Of a stretch of DNA of 64,000 nucleotides, positions 55,105-63,826 are shown piece after piece. Position numbers and translations under genes: made by a program. Source of the DNA: JAIRVZ01 sp031553755 (lineage in GTDB: Bacteria > Bacteroidota > Bacteroidia > Bacteroidales > Azobacteroidaceae); assembly GCA_031553755.1 (NCBI GenBank), contig JAVBKZ010000008.1, positions 59,907 to 123,906 on the forward strand, written 5' to 3'. The notes beneath the pieces are model-generated. The model did not search any database and had not been told where the DNA came from. It worked only from the letters and a program-made list of their open reading frames with translations. Each line of letters opens with the position of its first letter. Position 1 is the stretch's first letter.

Positions 55105-55201
55105 ATGCAACAAGCGGTTTGGCGTCAGGCGGGTGTCGTTCGTAGCTTGAAACATCCTGCGGATATTTCCCGCCCGAACGCCAAGCCGCCGGACGTTATC
55201 G
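55105..55201 (+). repeat. attC9
   Basis: Left box ATGCAAC (complement of cassette start GTTGCAT), right box GTTATCG. Canonical arms. Confidence 0.88.
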
Positions 55202-55263
55202 GCAACCTTCGAGCAGTGAAACGATAAAGGAATTAATGGTATTTACAGATAATAAAAGAATGT

Positions 55264-57078
55264 ATGAAATTAACATTACAACAAAAATTTAAGTCATTAG
55301 ACCCTTTTTCAATTGACTTGCCAGACTTTGTTATTTTGACAGGAATTAATGGAGCTGGGAAAACACAAATATTGACAGCGATTATTCAAAATCTATTAAA
55401 AGTTTATGATACACCAGGTGTTGAATTAAATCCAAAAAAATATGTTACACCACAAACATTATCGCCTAATGAGAGTACTATAGTTACAAGAGAGCAACTA
55501 AATGCAAATACTCAAAATTTGTGGCAACAATTTGATCACTATTTGAAAAATAAAATAAATAATCCAGGATATTCTATTACAAATATATTTGGAAATAATT
55601 CTCCACAGATTAAAGTAATTGATAAGATTGCTAAAAGTGCAAATAAAATTAGAGAAGAATTAACTTCGGATGATTTCTTTAATCATTACCCTTTGGAGGA
55701 CGGACTTAATCAAACAGATGTCTTTTATCAAAATTTCTCAAGCCTTTTTAAACGTTATCAAGATAAACTTGATGACAATGAGTATAGGCAGTATAGAAAT
55801 CAAGTAAAAGGGCATACTGAAATATCTTTTCTTACAAAAGAAGAATTTGAGAATACCTTTGGAGAAGCACCTTGGGAATTTGTCAATAAAATTATAAAAG
55901 AAGCGAATTTAGACTATCACATAAATTCTCCTGCAAATAGCCACAGAGACGCTCCTTTTGAATTAAAACTTGTAAATAATTACAACGAAGCCGAAATTCA
56001 ATTTGGAGATTTATCTTCGGGAGAAAAAGTGTTGATGTCACTTGCTTTAGCTCTTTATAATTCAAATTTTGATATAGAATTTCCTAAAATCTTGCTAATG
56101 GATGAACCTGATGCTTCTCTACATCCTTCTATGTCGAAAAAGTTTTTAGATGTTATCCAACAAGTCTTTGTAAATGAGAAAAAAGTAAAAGTAATAATCA
56201 CAACACATTCCCCATCTACAGTGGCTTTGTCGCCAGAAGAATCTATATTTATTGTAAATAGAACAGGGGTTAGAATTGAAAAAGCGAACAAAGATAAAGC
56301 ATTGAAAATTTTAACATCAGGCGTTCCTTCTTTTAGTGTGAACTATGAGAACAGAAGGCAAGTTTTTGTAGAAAGTCATTATGACGTTGCTTATTATGAG
56401 AAAATGTATCATCAATTATCGGACTTTCTTATTCCTGAAATTTCTTTAAGTTTTATTTCGTCAGGCGAAAGTAGAACCGATAAAAATGGGATTAAAGTAT
56501 CCAATTGTGATCAAGTTATCAATATTACAGAAACTCTTAGAAATGCAGGAAATAAATTTGTATCAGGAATAATAGATTGGGACTCTTCTCACACAAGTTC
56601 AGAAAAAGTAAAGGTACTTGGTAATGGAAATAGATATAGCATAGAAAACTATATTTTAGATCCGTTATTGGTAGGTGCTCTTTTATTAAGGGAAAAAATA
56701 GTGTCAAAAGAAGAACTAAATCTAAAAACGAACGAAACATATATAGATTTGAAACATTTTGAAGCAAAAAGGCTTCAATTCATAGCTGACTTTGTGGTTG
56801 GAAAAATATCGACTGTAGTAAATCCAACAGATAATACACTCCAAAATGTCAAATTACTGAATGACATTGAGATTAATTTACCATTATGGTATTTACATCA
56901 TCAAGGACATACATTGGAAGAACAAATACTGAAAGCATTTCCTCAATTAAATGCAATAAAAAAAGGAAAAGAAGATGTATTAAAAATGGAAATATTAAAT
57001 AAAGTAGTTGATGATATTGTGGGGATTTTGGCTAAAGATATTTTAGAAGTATTACAATGTGTACAGATATCAGAATAA
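55264..57078 (+). CDS. Cassette 10: AAA-ATPase with TOPRIM/DUF4435-like C-terminus (defence-like)
   Basis: 604 residues. ABC-type ATPase: Walker A GINGAGKT at 27-34, signature LSSGEKVLM, Walker B ILLMDEPDASLHP and H-loop TTHSPSTV, with a helical insertion (about 60-230). After about 365 a second domain begins RQVFVESHYDVAYYE, then GIIDWDSSH and SIENYILDPLLVGALL, the pattern of DUF4435/TOPRIM-like nucleases (acidic E, DxD, EnyxL). Single-chain ATPase-TOPRIM proteins (OLD, and the AriA/AriB pair of PARIS) are known anti-phage effectors. A defence role is inferred from architecture and from the mobile context. Confidence 0.8.
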   Translation: MKLTLQQKFKSLDPFSIDLPDFVILTGINGAGKTQILTAIIQNLLKVYDTPGVELNPKKYVTPQTLSPNESTIVTREQLNANTQNLWQQFDHYLKNKINNPGYSITNIFGNNSPQIKVIDKIAKSANKIREELTSDDFFNHYPLEDGLNQTDVFYQNFSSLFKRYQDKLDDNEYRQYRNQVKGHTEISFLTKEEFENTFGEAPWEFVNKIIKEANLDYHINSPANSHRDAPFELKLVNNYNEAEIQFGDLSSGEKVLMSLALALYNSNFDIEFPKILLMDEPDASLHPSMSKKFLDVIQQVFVNEKKVKVIITTHSPSTVALSPEESIFIVNRTGVRIEKANKDKALKILTSGVPSFSVNYENRRQVFVESHYDVAYYEKMYHQLSDFLIPEISLSFISSGESRTDKNGIKVSNCDQVINITETLRNAGNKFVSGIIDWDSSHTSSEKVKVLGNGNRYSIENYILDPLLVGALLLREKIVSKEELNLKTNETYIDLKHFEAKRLQFIADFVVGKISTVVNPTDNTLQNVKLLNDIEINLPLWYLHHQGHTLEEQILKAFPQLNAIKKGKEDVLKMEILNKVVDDIVGILAKDILEVLQCVQISE

Positions 57079-57115
57079 GAGATACAATAGAAGTGACAGG
57101 AAAACAGATGGCAGC

Positions 57116-57212
57116 CGATAACAAGCAGTTTGGCGTCAGGCGGGTGTCGTTCGTAGCTTGACAAGTCCTGCGGACATTTCCCGCCCGAACGCCAAGCCGC
57201 CGGACGTTGTGC
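57116..57212 (+). repeat. attC10
   Basis: Left box CGATAAC (complement of cassette start GTTATCG), right box GTTGTGC. Arms as attC6. Confidence 0.88.
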
Positions 57213-57233
57213 GTAATTATAAAGACCCAGAAA

Positions 57234-57818
57234 ATGAGAAACCTACTTTTTATATTGACTTTAACTCTTACATTAATTGGCTGTTCTGAAGGTTACAAAG
57301 AAATTGATGGAAAGTGGGCTTATGTTTCCTATGACGAAGCTGTTGGAAAACGAGTTAATTATTTGGATGTTGACAATGAAACATTCAAGGTTCTAAAAAA
57401 AGAGGAATTCGCAATTGACAAAAACAATGTTTATTTCATAGGTAAAAAAATCGAAAACGCTGAACCAAGTTCTTTTGTAGTTTTAGAAAACGGTTATTCG
57501 GCAGACAAGAGTAATGTATTTCTTGACTATGAAACTGTAATTGGGGCAGATCCAAAAACATTTAAGTTGCTTGATTTTCCATACGCAAAAGACAACAAAA
57601 CAATATATTGTGGTACATTACCTCTTTTAACTACCGACATTAATAGATTTATTGTTGTTAAAAGCGGTTCAATGAAAATTAATGAGTTGACATCAAACTT
57701 TATCAAGTTTAATCCTGACTATGCTTGGATAGACACACTAAAGTATAAAGGAGTTATTTATGGAGAAGGAATTGGTAAAACTCAAACTGAAGAATTTGAC
57801 GGGTATAAGAAAAAATAA
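57234..57818 (+). CDS. Cassette 11: DKNYY-family lipoprotein
   Basis: 194 residues from ATG 57234; the longer reading starts in the attC core. A lipoprotein signal ends LTLIGCSEG. The body has DKNYY-type repeats: FAIDKNNVYFIGKKIENAEPSSFVVL, YSADKSNVFLDYETVIGADPKTFKLL and YAKDNKTIYCG. Such repeats occur in secreted or surface proteins of unknown role. The stop is 4 bases before the attC box. Confidence 0.8.
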   Translation: MRNLLFILTLTLTLIGCSEGYKEIDGKWAYVSYDEAVGKRVNYLDVDNETFKVLKKEEFAIDKNNVYFIGKKIENAEPSSFVVLENGYSADKSNVFLDYETVIGADPKTFKLLDFPYAKDNKTIYCGTLPLLTTDINRFIVVKSGSMKINELTSNFIKFNPDYAWIDTLKYKGVIYGEGIGKTQTEEFDGYKKK

Positions 57819-57822
57819 CTAC

Positions 57823-57840
57823 GCACAACAAGCAGTTTGG
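57823..57840 (+). repeat. attC11, left part (split by the serine-recombinase element)
   Basis: GCACAAC (57823-57829), complement of cassette start GTTGTGC, then AAGCAGTTTGG. The site stops abruptly and resumes at 63827-63910. Joining the two parts gives a normal attC. Confidence 0.85.
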
Positions 57841-57849
57841 GAACACCCA

Positions 57850-57865
57850 TACGATTTAAGTGTGT
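57850..57865 (+). repeat. Left terminal inverted repeat
   Basis: TACGATTTAAGTGTGT; exact inverse of 63805-63820. Confidence 0.8.
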
Positions 57866-57882
57866 ATTGAAATGAGGATAAC

Positions 57883-57912
57883 AACGGCAAATGATGTTCC
57901 GCACATGCCGTT
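57883..57912 (-). terminator. Hairpin downstream of the protease gene
   Basis: AACGGCA pairs with TGCCGTT over a 16-base loop, just past the stop of the minus-strand protease gene. Weak T run on either strand. Confidence 0.4.
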
Positions 57913-57925
57913 ATTTTATTCCCAT

Positions 57926-59569
57926 TTATTGACAACCACAAGTTTTCCATAAATCCTGTAATTCTTTTTCTAAATCTTTATTATTTGTCAAATTAAAGGC
58001 GGTGTAAATATCTTTGCACGCATCTTTCCAATTTTCAAGATGACCATTGCATAATGCACGATAATAATATGCCATTCCGTCCTTCTTAAAATCTTCGGAT
58101 TCTATTGTTTTATCCCAATCTACTTTTGCATCTTTCCAATTTTCCATATCCATATACAGAAAGGCACGATAACTATAATTGTCTGGTTGATTGGGATTAA
58201 CACTAATAGCTTTTGTTATATCTTCAAGAGCAGTAGAATAGTTTTTTTGATATTTGTAAACAGTGAAGCGATTGACATATCCCAATTCGTCATTCGGATT
58301 ATTTTCTATGGCTTCTGAAAAATAATAGATTGCATCATTATTATTATCAGCAATATAAGACAATATTCCCAATGTATTTAAAGCTATTGCATCATTAGGA
58401 TTATTTTCTATCAATTCCAACAATAGATTTTGTGCATCCTCTAAATATCCTTCCCTTAAACAAGCAAGCGCATAATCACGATTGTAATCTTCAGAATTGA
58501 CATTCACTTTTGCTGTGAATTTTTCAAAATTGATGTCTTTGAATTGCCAACGGGTATCATCTTTTCCACATCCATAAATACTAATATGCTTTATATTATC
58601 TTTAATTATAGGGAAATGAACTTTGAATCTGACGGTAGTTGCTAAGTTAATCTCTGTTGCATTTGCTTTATCTACCCCAAGTGTAGAAGATGTAACATAA
58701 TATTCTTTCTTTGTATTCAAGTCTTCTATGGTAAAGCCATTTTCTTTTTTATTCAATTCACACCACAAATAATAATTATCTCCTGCAATTAAATTCAAGT
58801 GTGTATAACTCAAATATAAAGTAGTAGTAGATTTTCCAAATTCAACAGCATTAAGGATTATATCAGAACCATCGTCAGCAGGGATATTCAGGATAATAAA
58901 GTTTGATTGAGCATTGAATTTATTGTTTTTCTTCGTAAAATCTGATTTAGTTAAATTATCTATTTTGTCTTTATCAATCAATACTCCAAAATTCAAATTT
59001 TGTCCACCTCGTTTAACAAATGTAGCCACAGCAAAAACATCGCCTTTTTCATCTAGTATAGGACTACCACTGCTGCCAGGAGAAATAGGAGCAGTAACTT
59101 GTACTATATTGCCATGTTGCTTGTCTTCTCTCAATGATGATACAATTCCATTAGAAACCGTTCTTTCCAATTCTAATGGACTACTAATATTATAGACGAC
59201 ATCGCCTTTTTCAATTTTCTTTTTTGAAAATTTCAAAGGTTTGAATGTATCTCCATTGTTCTTGATGGAGAATTTCACAATATCCCAATCTTTGTCAGAA
59301 ACAATGACAGAATCAATCTCGTATTCTCTTTCATCAGTCGTTTTAATAATCGCTTTAACTGTACCATCTAACACATGATAGTTGGTTATTCCTGTTCCAT
59401 CCGAACTGATAAAGAATCCTGACCCTGAACCCGCAGGACTTCCAAATTCATCATAAGTATAGATGATAAAAGTAGCTTCTTCTGCTTCTTTAATAATATC
59501 CTTCAAACTTTTTTGACAAGAAGTAAGTCCAAACAATATAACGCCAATGGCTAACAATAATTTATTCAT
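57926..59569 (-). CDS. Trypsin-like serine protease (S1C) lipoprotein with TPR repeats
   Basis: 547 residues. A lipoprotein signal ends LFGLTSCQK. A chymotrypsin-fold domain (about 30-210) has His in TNYHVLDG, Asp in KDWDIVKF and Ser in SPGSSGSPI: an intact triad. A middle beta-rich domain (about 225-365) follows, then tetratricopeptide repeats (about 370-530, with NPNDAIALNTLGILSY). No PDZ domain as in DegP. It is last of a three-gene operon after the TPR protein (3-base gap). Possibly a regulated surface or periplasmic protease; function unknown. Confidence 0.85.
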   Translation of the reverse strand: MNKLLLAIGVILFGLTSCQKSLKDIIKEAEEATFIIYTYDEFGSPAGSGSGFFISSDGTGITNYHVLDGTVKAIIKTTDEREYEIDSVIVSDKDWDIVKFSIKNNGDTFKPLKFSKKKIEKGDVVYNISSPLELERTVSNGIVSSLREDKQHGNIVQVTAPISPGSSGSPILDEKGDVFAVATFVKRGGQNLNFGVLIDKDKIDNLTKSDFTKKNNKFNAQSNFIILNIPADDGSDIILNAVEFGKSTTTLYLSYTHLNLIAGDNYYLWCELNKKENGFTIEDLNTKKEYYVTSSTLGVDKANATEINLATTVRFKVHFPIIKDNIKHISIYGCGKDDTRWQFKDINFEKFTAKVNVNSEDYNRDYALACLREGYLEDAQNLLLELIENNPNDAIALNTLGILSYIADNNNDAIYYFSEAIENNPNDELGYVNRFTVYKYQKNYSTALEDITKAISVNPNQPDNYSYRAFLYMDMENWKDAKVDWDKTIESEDFKKDGMAYYYRALCNGHLENWKDACKDIYTAFNLTNNKDLEKELQDLWKTCGCQ

Positions 59570-59572
59570 GAT

Positions 59573-60892
59573 TTATTTTATTTTAAAATTAGGGTCTTTT
59601 TTTAAGCCACTGTTAGACGGCTTTGTTTTCTGTTGCGATGAACTATTGGTGTTTTTTTCTATGTCTTTTAATAATTCTTGAGCTTTAGAATCTCCTAATT
59701 GAGCAGCTTCAACTATATGTGACAATGCCTTTTCCCAATCATTTAATCCCGCATAGGCAAGTCCAAGATAATAATATGGTTCTCCAAAATTGAAAGGAGT
59801 TCTTCCCTGTAAATTTGCATTGTATTTATCCTTAATACCTATTGCTTTTTGACAGTAATCAATAGCCTTGTTATATTCTCCTAAACAGACACAAATTCCT
59901 CCTATATTACTATAAGCAAAAGGATTGTCAGGTTCTATTTCAATCGCTTTTTTCAAATATGGAATGCCAAGTGTATATTCTTCCGTTAGCAAATATTCAT
60001 AACCAATATTATTGTTAGCCCAATAGTTATTTGGATTCAATTCTAGTACTTTCTTACAACAAGCAATAGCTTGAGTATGATTATTTTGATTAGAATAAGA
60101 CCTGCCTTGAATTAAGTAATTGTCAATCAACTGCTGTATGTTAGAATTATTATTGAAAGATTGTTGTTCTTGCCGATTAGAAATATTTTGACTTGAATTG
60201 ATTATTTTAGGCTCGGATTTTTTCCTACTAACTGAAAAATTATTGACGGAAATTTTTGCTGCACAACCTATCATAAAGGTTATGCTCTTAATACCTGCAA
60301 TATGTTTCCAACTAACATCTCCAATATAACAAGTATTGCTTTCATCTTTTTTGATTATTACAGAATTCATTATCCCTAAATAATCAATCCATCCTCCATT
60401 ATTTTTGTTCATTGAATATACCGTTCCATAATTTCCTGCTTTTGCACATGACCAACTTTTATGTGTTACTATAGAACCGTCCAATCCATATAGCTCAACA
60501 TAAATGCCCCAATAAATATTGTCTTTATGCCATTTTTCCTTTAATTTTCCTTTTTTGTCTTTTTCATATACCTTATACTTATAGCGATATGGGTCATTAT
60601 TGGCATTAGTCAAATCAAATGTAATTTGAAATGGGTTGTTTTCTTTCAAATTCAGATTCATTGTAACAGACAAAAAATCAATAGCATTATTCTTCTTACT
60701 GATTTCACTTACTGCATCTACATTTTCTACTTGTAATTGGGTTAGAGATTTAGAATAAACCACAAGTTCATTATCTATTTGCCATGAGTCAAATTTAGAA
60801 GTAACATTTTCCCACTGTTGAGCCTGTAAATTAAATTGTAGAAATAAACTTGTTATTATCAACAATAATTTGAATGCTATCTTTATATTCAT
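59573..60892 (-). CDS. Secreted TPR-repeat protein
   Basis: 439 residues with a signal peptide to about 25 (NLQAQ). The N-terminal half (about 30-225) is a beta-sandwich-like domain with no recognised family. The C-terminal half (about 255-415) holds four or more tetratricopeptide repeats (AIACCKKVLELNPNNYWANNNIGYEYL, AIDYCQKAIG and others), ending in a Sel1-like AAQLGDSKAQELL. It is in a tight operon between the small protein and the protease. Confidence 0.82.
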   Translation of the reverse strand: MNIKIAFKLLLIITSLFLQFNLQAQQWENVTSKFDSWQIDNELVVYSKSLTQLQVENVDAVSEISKKNNAIDFLSVTMNLNLKENNPFQITFDLTNANNDPYRYKYKVYEKDKKGKLKEKWHKDNIYWGIYVELYGLDGSIVTHKSWSCAKAGNYGTVYSMNKNNGGWIDYLGIMNSVIIKKDESNTCYIGDVSWKHIAGIKSITFMIGCAAKISVNNFSVSRKKSEPKIINSSQNISNRQEQQSFNNNSNIQQLIDNYLIQGRSYSNQNNHTQAIACCKKVLELNPNNYWANNNIGYEYLLTEEYTLGIPYLKKAIEIEPDNPFAYSNIGGICVCLGEYNKAIDYCQKAIGIKDKYNANLQGRTPFNFGEPYYYLGLAYAGLNDWEKALSHIVEAAQLGDSKAQELLKDIEKNTNSSSQQKTKPSNSGLKKDPNFKIK

Positions 60893-60900
60893 AATGTGTC

Positions 60901-61182
60901 TTATTTATATCGTGAAAGAATGTCATACATAAGCTGCATATCACTAGAATAAGTATTAGGAGATACAGGTTTTTCATACTCATCTGTAATCTGATAATTA
61001 GACAATAATGATTTAAACCAATCTATACAATCTCCTGCATCTACACCTGCTTTTACTGATTCAATAATGTAATTTTCGATTTTTCTCTTTGTAGAAGCAT
61101 GTCCCCACAAATATTCTTTTACATGAGGTACATTTTTCAATTCTTCTTCCAAAATGTTTTTGGCACTCATTAAATTTGGCAT
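60901..61182 (-). CDS. Small hypothetical protein
   Basis: 93 residues, charged, helical (AKNILEEELKNVPHVKEYL). No recognised family. It begins the operon with the TPR and protease genes (8-base gap to the next), so it is probably real. MSAKNIL five codons in is an alternative start. Confidence 0.6.
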   Translation of the reverse strand: MPNLMSAKNILEEELKNVPHVKEYLWGHASTKRKIENYIIESVKAGVDAGDCIDWFKSLLSNYQITDEYEKPVSPNTYSSDMQLMYDILSRYK

Positions 61183-61533
61183 AATCTAAAAATATTATTT
61201 TGCCTTTCCGCTCCCTCAAAAGACAGATTATTTAAAATAAGAAAGCGTGAGAACTTGTTAAACTTATCGCTTGTCAGGTTCTCGCAAAACCTAAGATACA
61301 GATAAGTAACAAGCCTCACGCCCTTATATGTAATACAATAAAGTATATACACACAGAACGTGAAGCGTTTGTTACTATCATCCCTGTATCTTTATTTTCA
61401 AAACTTTGCGAGATTTGACAAGTCGGGATAATATTTAAACGCTTCCGTAAAAAATGTACTTCCAACTTCAACTCTTTGAATTTTGGAATTACTGCAAATT
61501 TACGAAATGCGTTATTAATACCAAACGTTAAAA
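61183..61533. other. Gene-free stretch with a long inverted repeat, near the tyrosine recombinase
   Basis: No credible gene. GATACAGATAAGTAACAAG...CACG (61295-61320) is an imperfect inverted repeat of 61359-61390 (CGTGAAGCG...GTATC). Arms share GTAACAA, GATACAG and CACG with small insertions, around a 38-base loop. It lies 144 bases downstream of the small tyrosine recombinase gene and could be its recombination site, an invertible switch remnant or a terminator. Confidence 0.4.
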
Positions 61534-62130
61534 TCAAAAAGTTAAAGAATCGTATGTTTGCAATAGTTCTTCCTGTTTCAATCCTAAATACCTTTTTGTT
61601 ATGGAAATACTGGAATGATTGAACAAATCCATTAACTTAACCAATGCCAATTCAGCATTTTCAGAATTGTTATTGTAAACCTGTCGTCCAAAAGTTTTCC
61701 GCAATGAATGACAACTAAAATTCTTTACAGATAATTTATATTTCTGCTTAATCTCTTTTAGTACTACATTAATCCTTTGCGTGGAATAAACTGTTCCTTT
61801 TTGACTAATCAAAATAGGGCTATTTACGCCTATTGGATTAATTTCTTTGTAACAGTCTGCAATATGTCTTTTTAATTGCTGATTAATCCTAATTGTTCTT
61901 TTCTTACCTGTCTTTTTCTCGATAATTGTAAATTCATCTACACTTAAAATCTGATTCCAACGAAGCAATAATATATCGGATATTCGTAACCCCCAAAAAG
62001 AACCGATTGCTATTAGCAAACTTGTTTTATATTCTCCTTCTTTTGTTAATGTGCGAATTAAATTCATTGCTTCATTCCAGTTCAAATAATCAGCCGTTGT
62101 ATTGCTATATTTTAGGCTCATAATATTCAT
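61534..62130 (-). CDS. Small tyrosine recombinase (catalytic domain only)
   Basis: 198 residues, lacking the usual N-terminal core-binding domain. Catalytic residues: Arg in FWGLRISDILLLRW, Lys in KKTGKKRTIRI, His-x-x-Arg in CHSLRKTFG, His in LFNHSSISITKRYLG with the nucleophile Tyr. Lone-domain enzymes of this size (FimB-like) flip promoters or integrate small elements. It is within the 6-kb element and may serve the 61295-61390 inverted repeat. Confidence 0.85.
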   Translation of the reverse strand: MNIMSLKYSNTTADYLNWNEAMNLIRTLTKEGEYKTSLLIAIGSFWGLRISDILLLRWNQILSVDEFTIIEKKTGKKRTIRINQQLKRHIADCYKEINPIGVNSPILISQKGTVYSTQRINVVLKEIKQKYKLSVKNFSCHSLRKTFGRQVYNNNSENAELALVKLMDLFNHSSISITKRYLGLKQEELLQTYDSLTF

Positions 62131-62253
62131 TTTTATAGGGTTAATAATAAAAGTGATTGTTTTTATTTACTAATAAAATGTAACTTGCTGATAATTAGAG
62201 AAACATTCACTAATAAGCAAAGTGAATATTTCTCCGTTATCAAATTTGAAGTT
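62131..62253. other. Spacer between RadC fragment and tyrosine recombinase
   Basis: AT-rich; no gene or structure supported. Confidence 0.4.
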
Positions 62254-62547
62254 TTATAACCGTCCCTCATCAGCATAACTGTAATAACTTTCAGGCGTTA
62301 CAATAACATGGTCTAATAATGCAATATCCATTACTTCACATGCTTTCTTTAACTGACGTGTAATAAAATCGTCCTGTACGCTTGCTGATAAAATACCGCT
62401 TGGATGATTGTGCGAAATGATTAATCCGCTTGCGTTTCCTAATATGGCAGCTTGCAAAATGAGTTTAACATCGACTATTGTACCTGTTATTCCTCCATCG
62501 CTCACATTCATTACTCCTAATACTTTGTTTGCCCTATTCAGTAGCAT
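62254..62547 (-). pseudogene. RadC (JAB/MPN+) protein, 5'-truncated
   Basis: 97 codons from the first ATG. The JAMM metal motif is intact: SHNHPSGILSASVQDD (HxHPSG...D) and ends YSYADEGRL as in full RadC-like proteins. But family members are about 150 residues. Upstream of the ATG the same frame still reads family-like sequence (TIELKESCKV) back into the 3' end of the serine recombinase gene without a start. So the N-terminal third has been lost at that junction. Catalytic residues survive, so a short active peptide is not excluded. Confidence 0.7.
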
Positions 62548-62569
62548 TACTTTACAACTTTCTTTTAGT

Positions 62570-63751
62570 TCAATCGTAAGCCTTGTAAATTTCTTTTACA
62601 GAGTTCCAAACCATATAATCCAACCGATAGGAATTTATCGAATTTCCTTGACAACCTTTGTAAGTGGCTTTGTATTTCTTTTTATTATCCGAACAAATAT
62701 ATGTAGTTGCCCTTGCACTTGAAACACCTAAATAATAATCGCCACAACGACCACATTTTAACAAACCACGCAATAAATATTCCGATTTGATTGCCTTACT
62801 TGCAACATTGAGATTAAGTTTCTTTTGATTTTGAACTGCTAAAAATGTTGCTTCCGATATAATTGCAGGTGTCGCTATTGTATTCTCTTTGTGTATTATA
62901 ATAGGCTTTCCTGTATTATCAAATCGGTTTGTCTTTGTGTTCGTATTAATCACTTTGTAACCTGCATATACTGTATTGTCAATTATTGATACGATTGAGC
63001 CTTTGCGCCATATTAACTCATCTCTGCTTATCGTATTACCGGAGGGATAAGTAACAGTGTCTTTCTTTACTATTTTGTTGAAATTGGTTTGAATTTTATA
63101 CTCGTTCAACAACCTTGAAATAACTACTAACGTTTTTCCCTCGTTGTACATTTCAAATATTCGTTGTACGATTTCGGCAGGCGTTCTAAATCCGTCTATA
63201 TCCGATACAGGGTCATTATCAATAACTAACTTCTTATTTTCTTTTTTGTAGCCGAATGGTGCATGATAGGCGTATGTTTCATTTCTTGTTAATATTGCTT
63301 CATTTCGCCCTCTTTGTGTCCGTTGTGCTTTCTGCTGTATCTCAAACAAGGCAAACTTTGAAAAGATAGAGAGTGCCAATGATGTTGTCAATTCTTCTTC
63401 TCCTGAATGGATATTGAAAAGATACAAGGGTGTTGGTTTAAGAAAGCAAATGTTGATATGCTTTTTTCGGAACATATTAACCAATTCATCAAAATAAATA
63501 GGCTCTCTTGATAATCGGGAAACTTCCCATATATAAACAATATCAATATCGTCATTATTTAGTTGTAACAGCTCATTTAATCCTCGCCTACTGTCTTTAT
63601 CTTTAAGTCCTGAAACTTTATCCCTAAATTCATATATCAATTCGGCATTATCTCTTAATATCTGCATTTGAATATCGGGTAATTGGGTATCTTCGTTTTG
63701 TTCTTTGGTAGATACCCTTAAATATGCTGCTGCTTTGAGTTGCTGTGTCAT
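62570..63751 (-). CDS. Serine site-specific recombinase, apparently C-terminally shortened
   Basis: 393 residues from ATG 63751; an in-frame GTG at 63808 lies in the terminal inverted repeat and is rejected. Resolvase domain with Ser in YLRVSTKEQNED (about residue 14) and SRLSREPIYFDEL; Recombinase domain (about 150-250) and zinc ribbon CGRCGDYYLGV...ICSDN...GCQG (about 335-375). It ends SYRLDYMVWNSVKEIYKAYD, where large serine recombinases normally continue into a coiled-coil of about 100 residues. The loss coincides with the RadC truncation, so a deletion likely fused the two regions. Whether it still works is uncertain. Confidence 0.85.
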   Translation of the reverse strand: MTQQLKAAAYLRVSTKEQNEDTQLPDIQMQILRDNAELIYEFRDKVSGLKDKDSRRGLNELLQLNNDDIDIVYIWEVSRLSREPIYFDELVNMFRKKHINICFLKPTPLYLFNIHSGEEELTTSLALSIFSKFALFEIQQKAQRTQRGRNEAILTRNETYAYHAPFGYKKENKKLVIDNDPVSDIDGFRTPAEIVQRIFEMYNEGKTLVVISRLLNEYKIQTNFNKIVKKDTVTYPSGNTISRDELIWRKGSIVSIIDNTVYAGYKVINTNTKTNRFDNTGKPIIIHKENTIATPAIISEATFLAVQNQKKLNLNVASKAIKSEYLLRGLLKCGRCGDYYLGVSSARATTYICSDNKKKYKATYKGCQGNSINSYRLDYMVWNSVKEIYKAYD

Positions 63752-63804
63752 TTTTTTTGTATTTTTACGATTATTATACGATGTAAATGTAAGTAATTTT
63801 TTTG

Positions 63805-63820
63805 ACACACTTAAATCGTA
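63805..63820 (-). repeat. Right terminal inverted repeat
   Basis: ACACACTTAAATCGTA; exact inverse of 57850-57865. Confidence 0.8.
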
Positions 63821-63826
63821 AACTTA

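Noticed and set aside
61170..61537. Two short minus-strand ORFs in the gene-free stretch of the 6-kb element
   Set aside because: They cover the inverted repeat, are low in complexity, overlap each other and have no domain.
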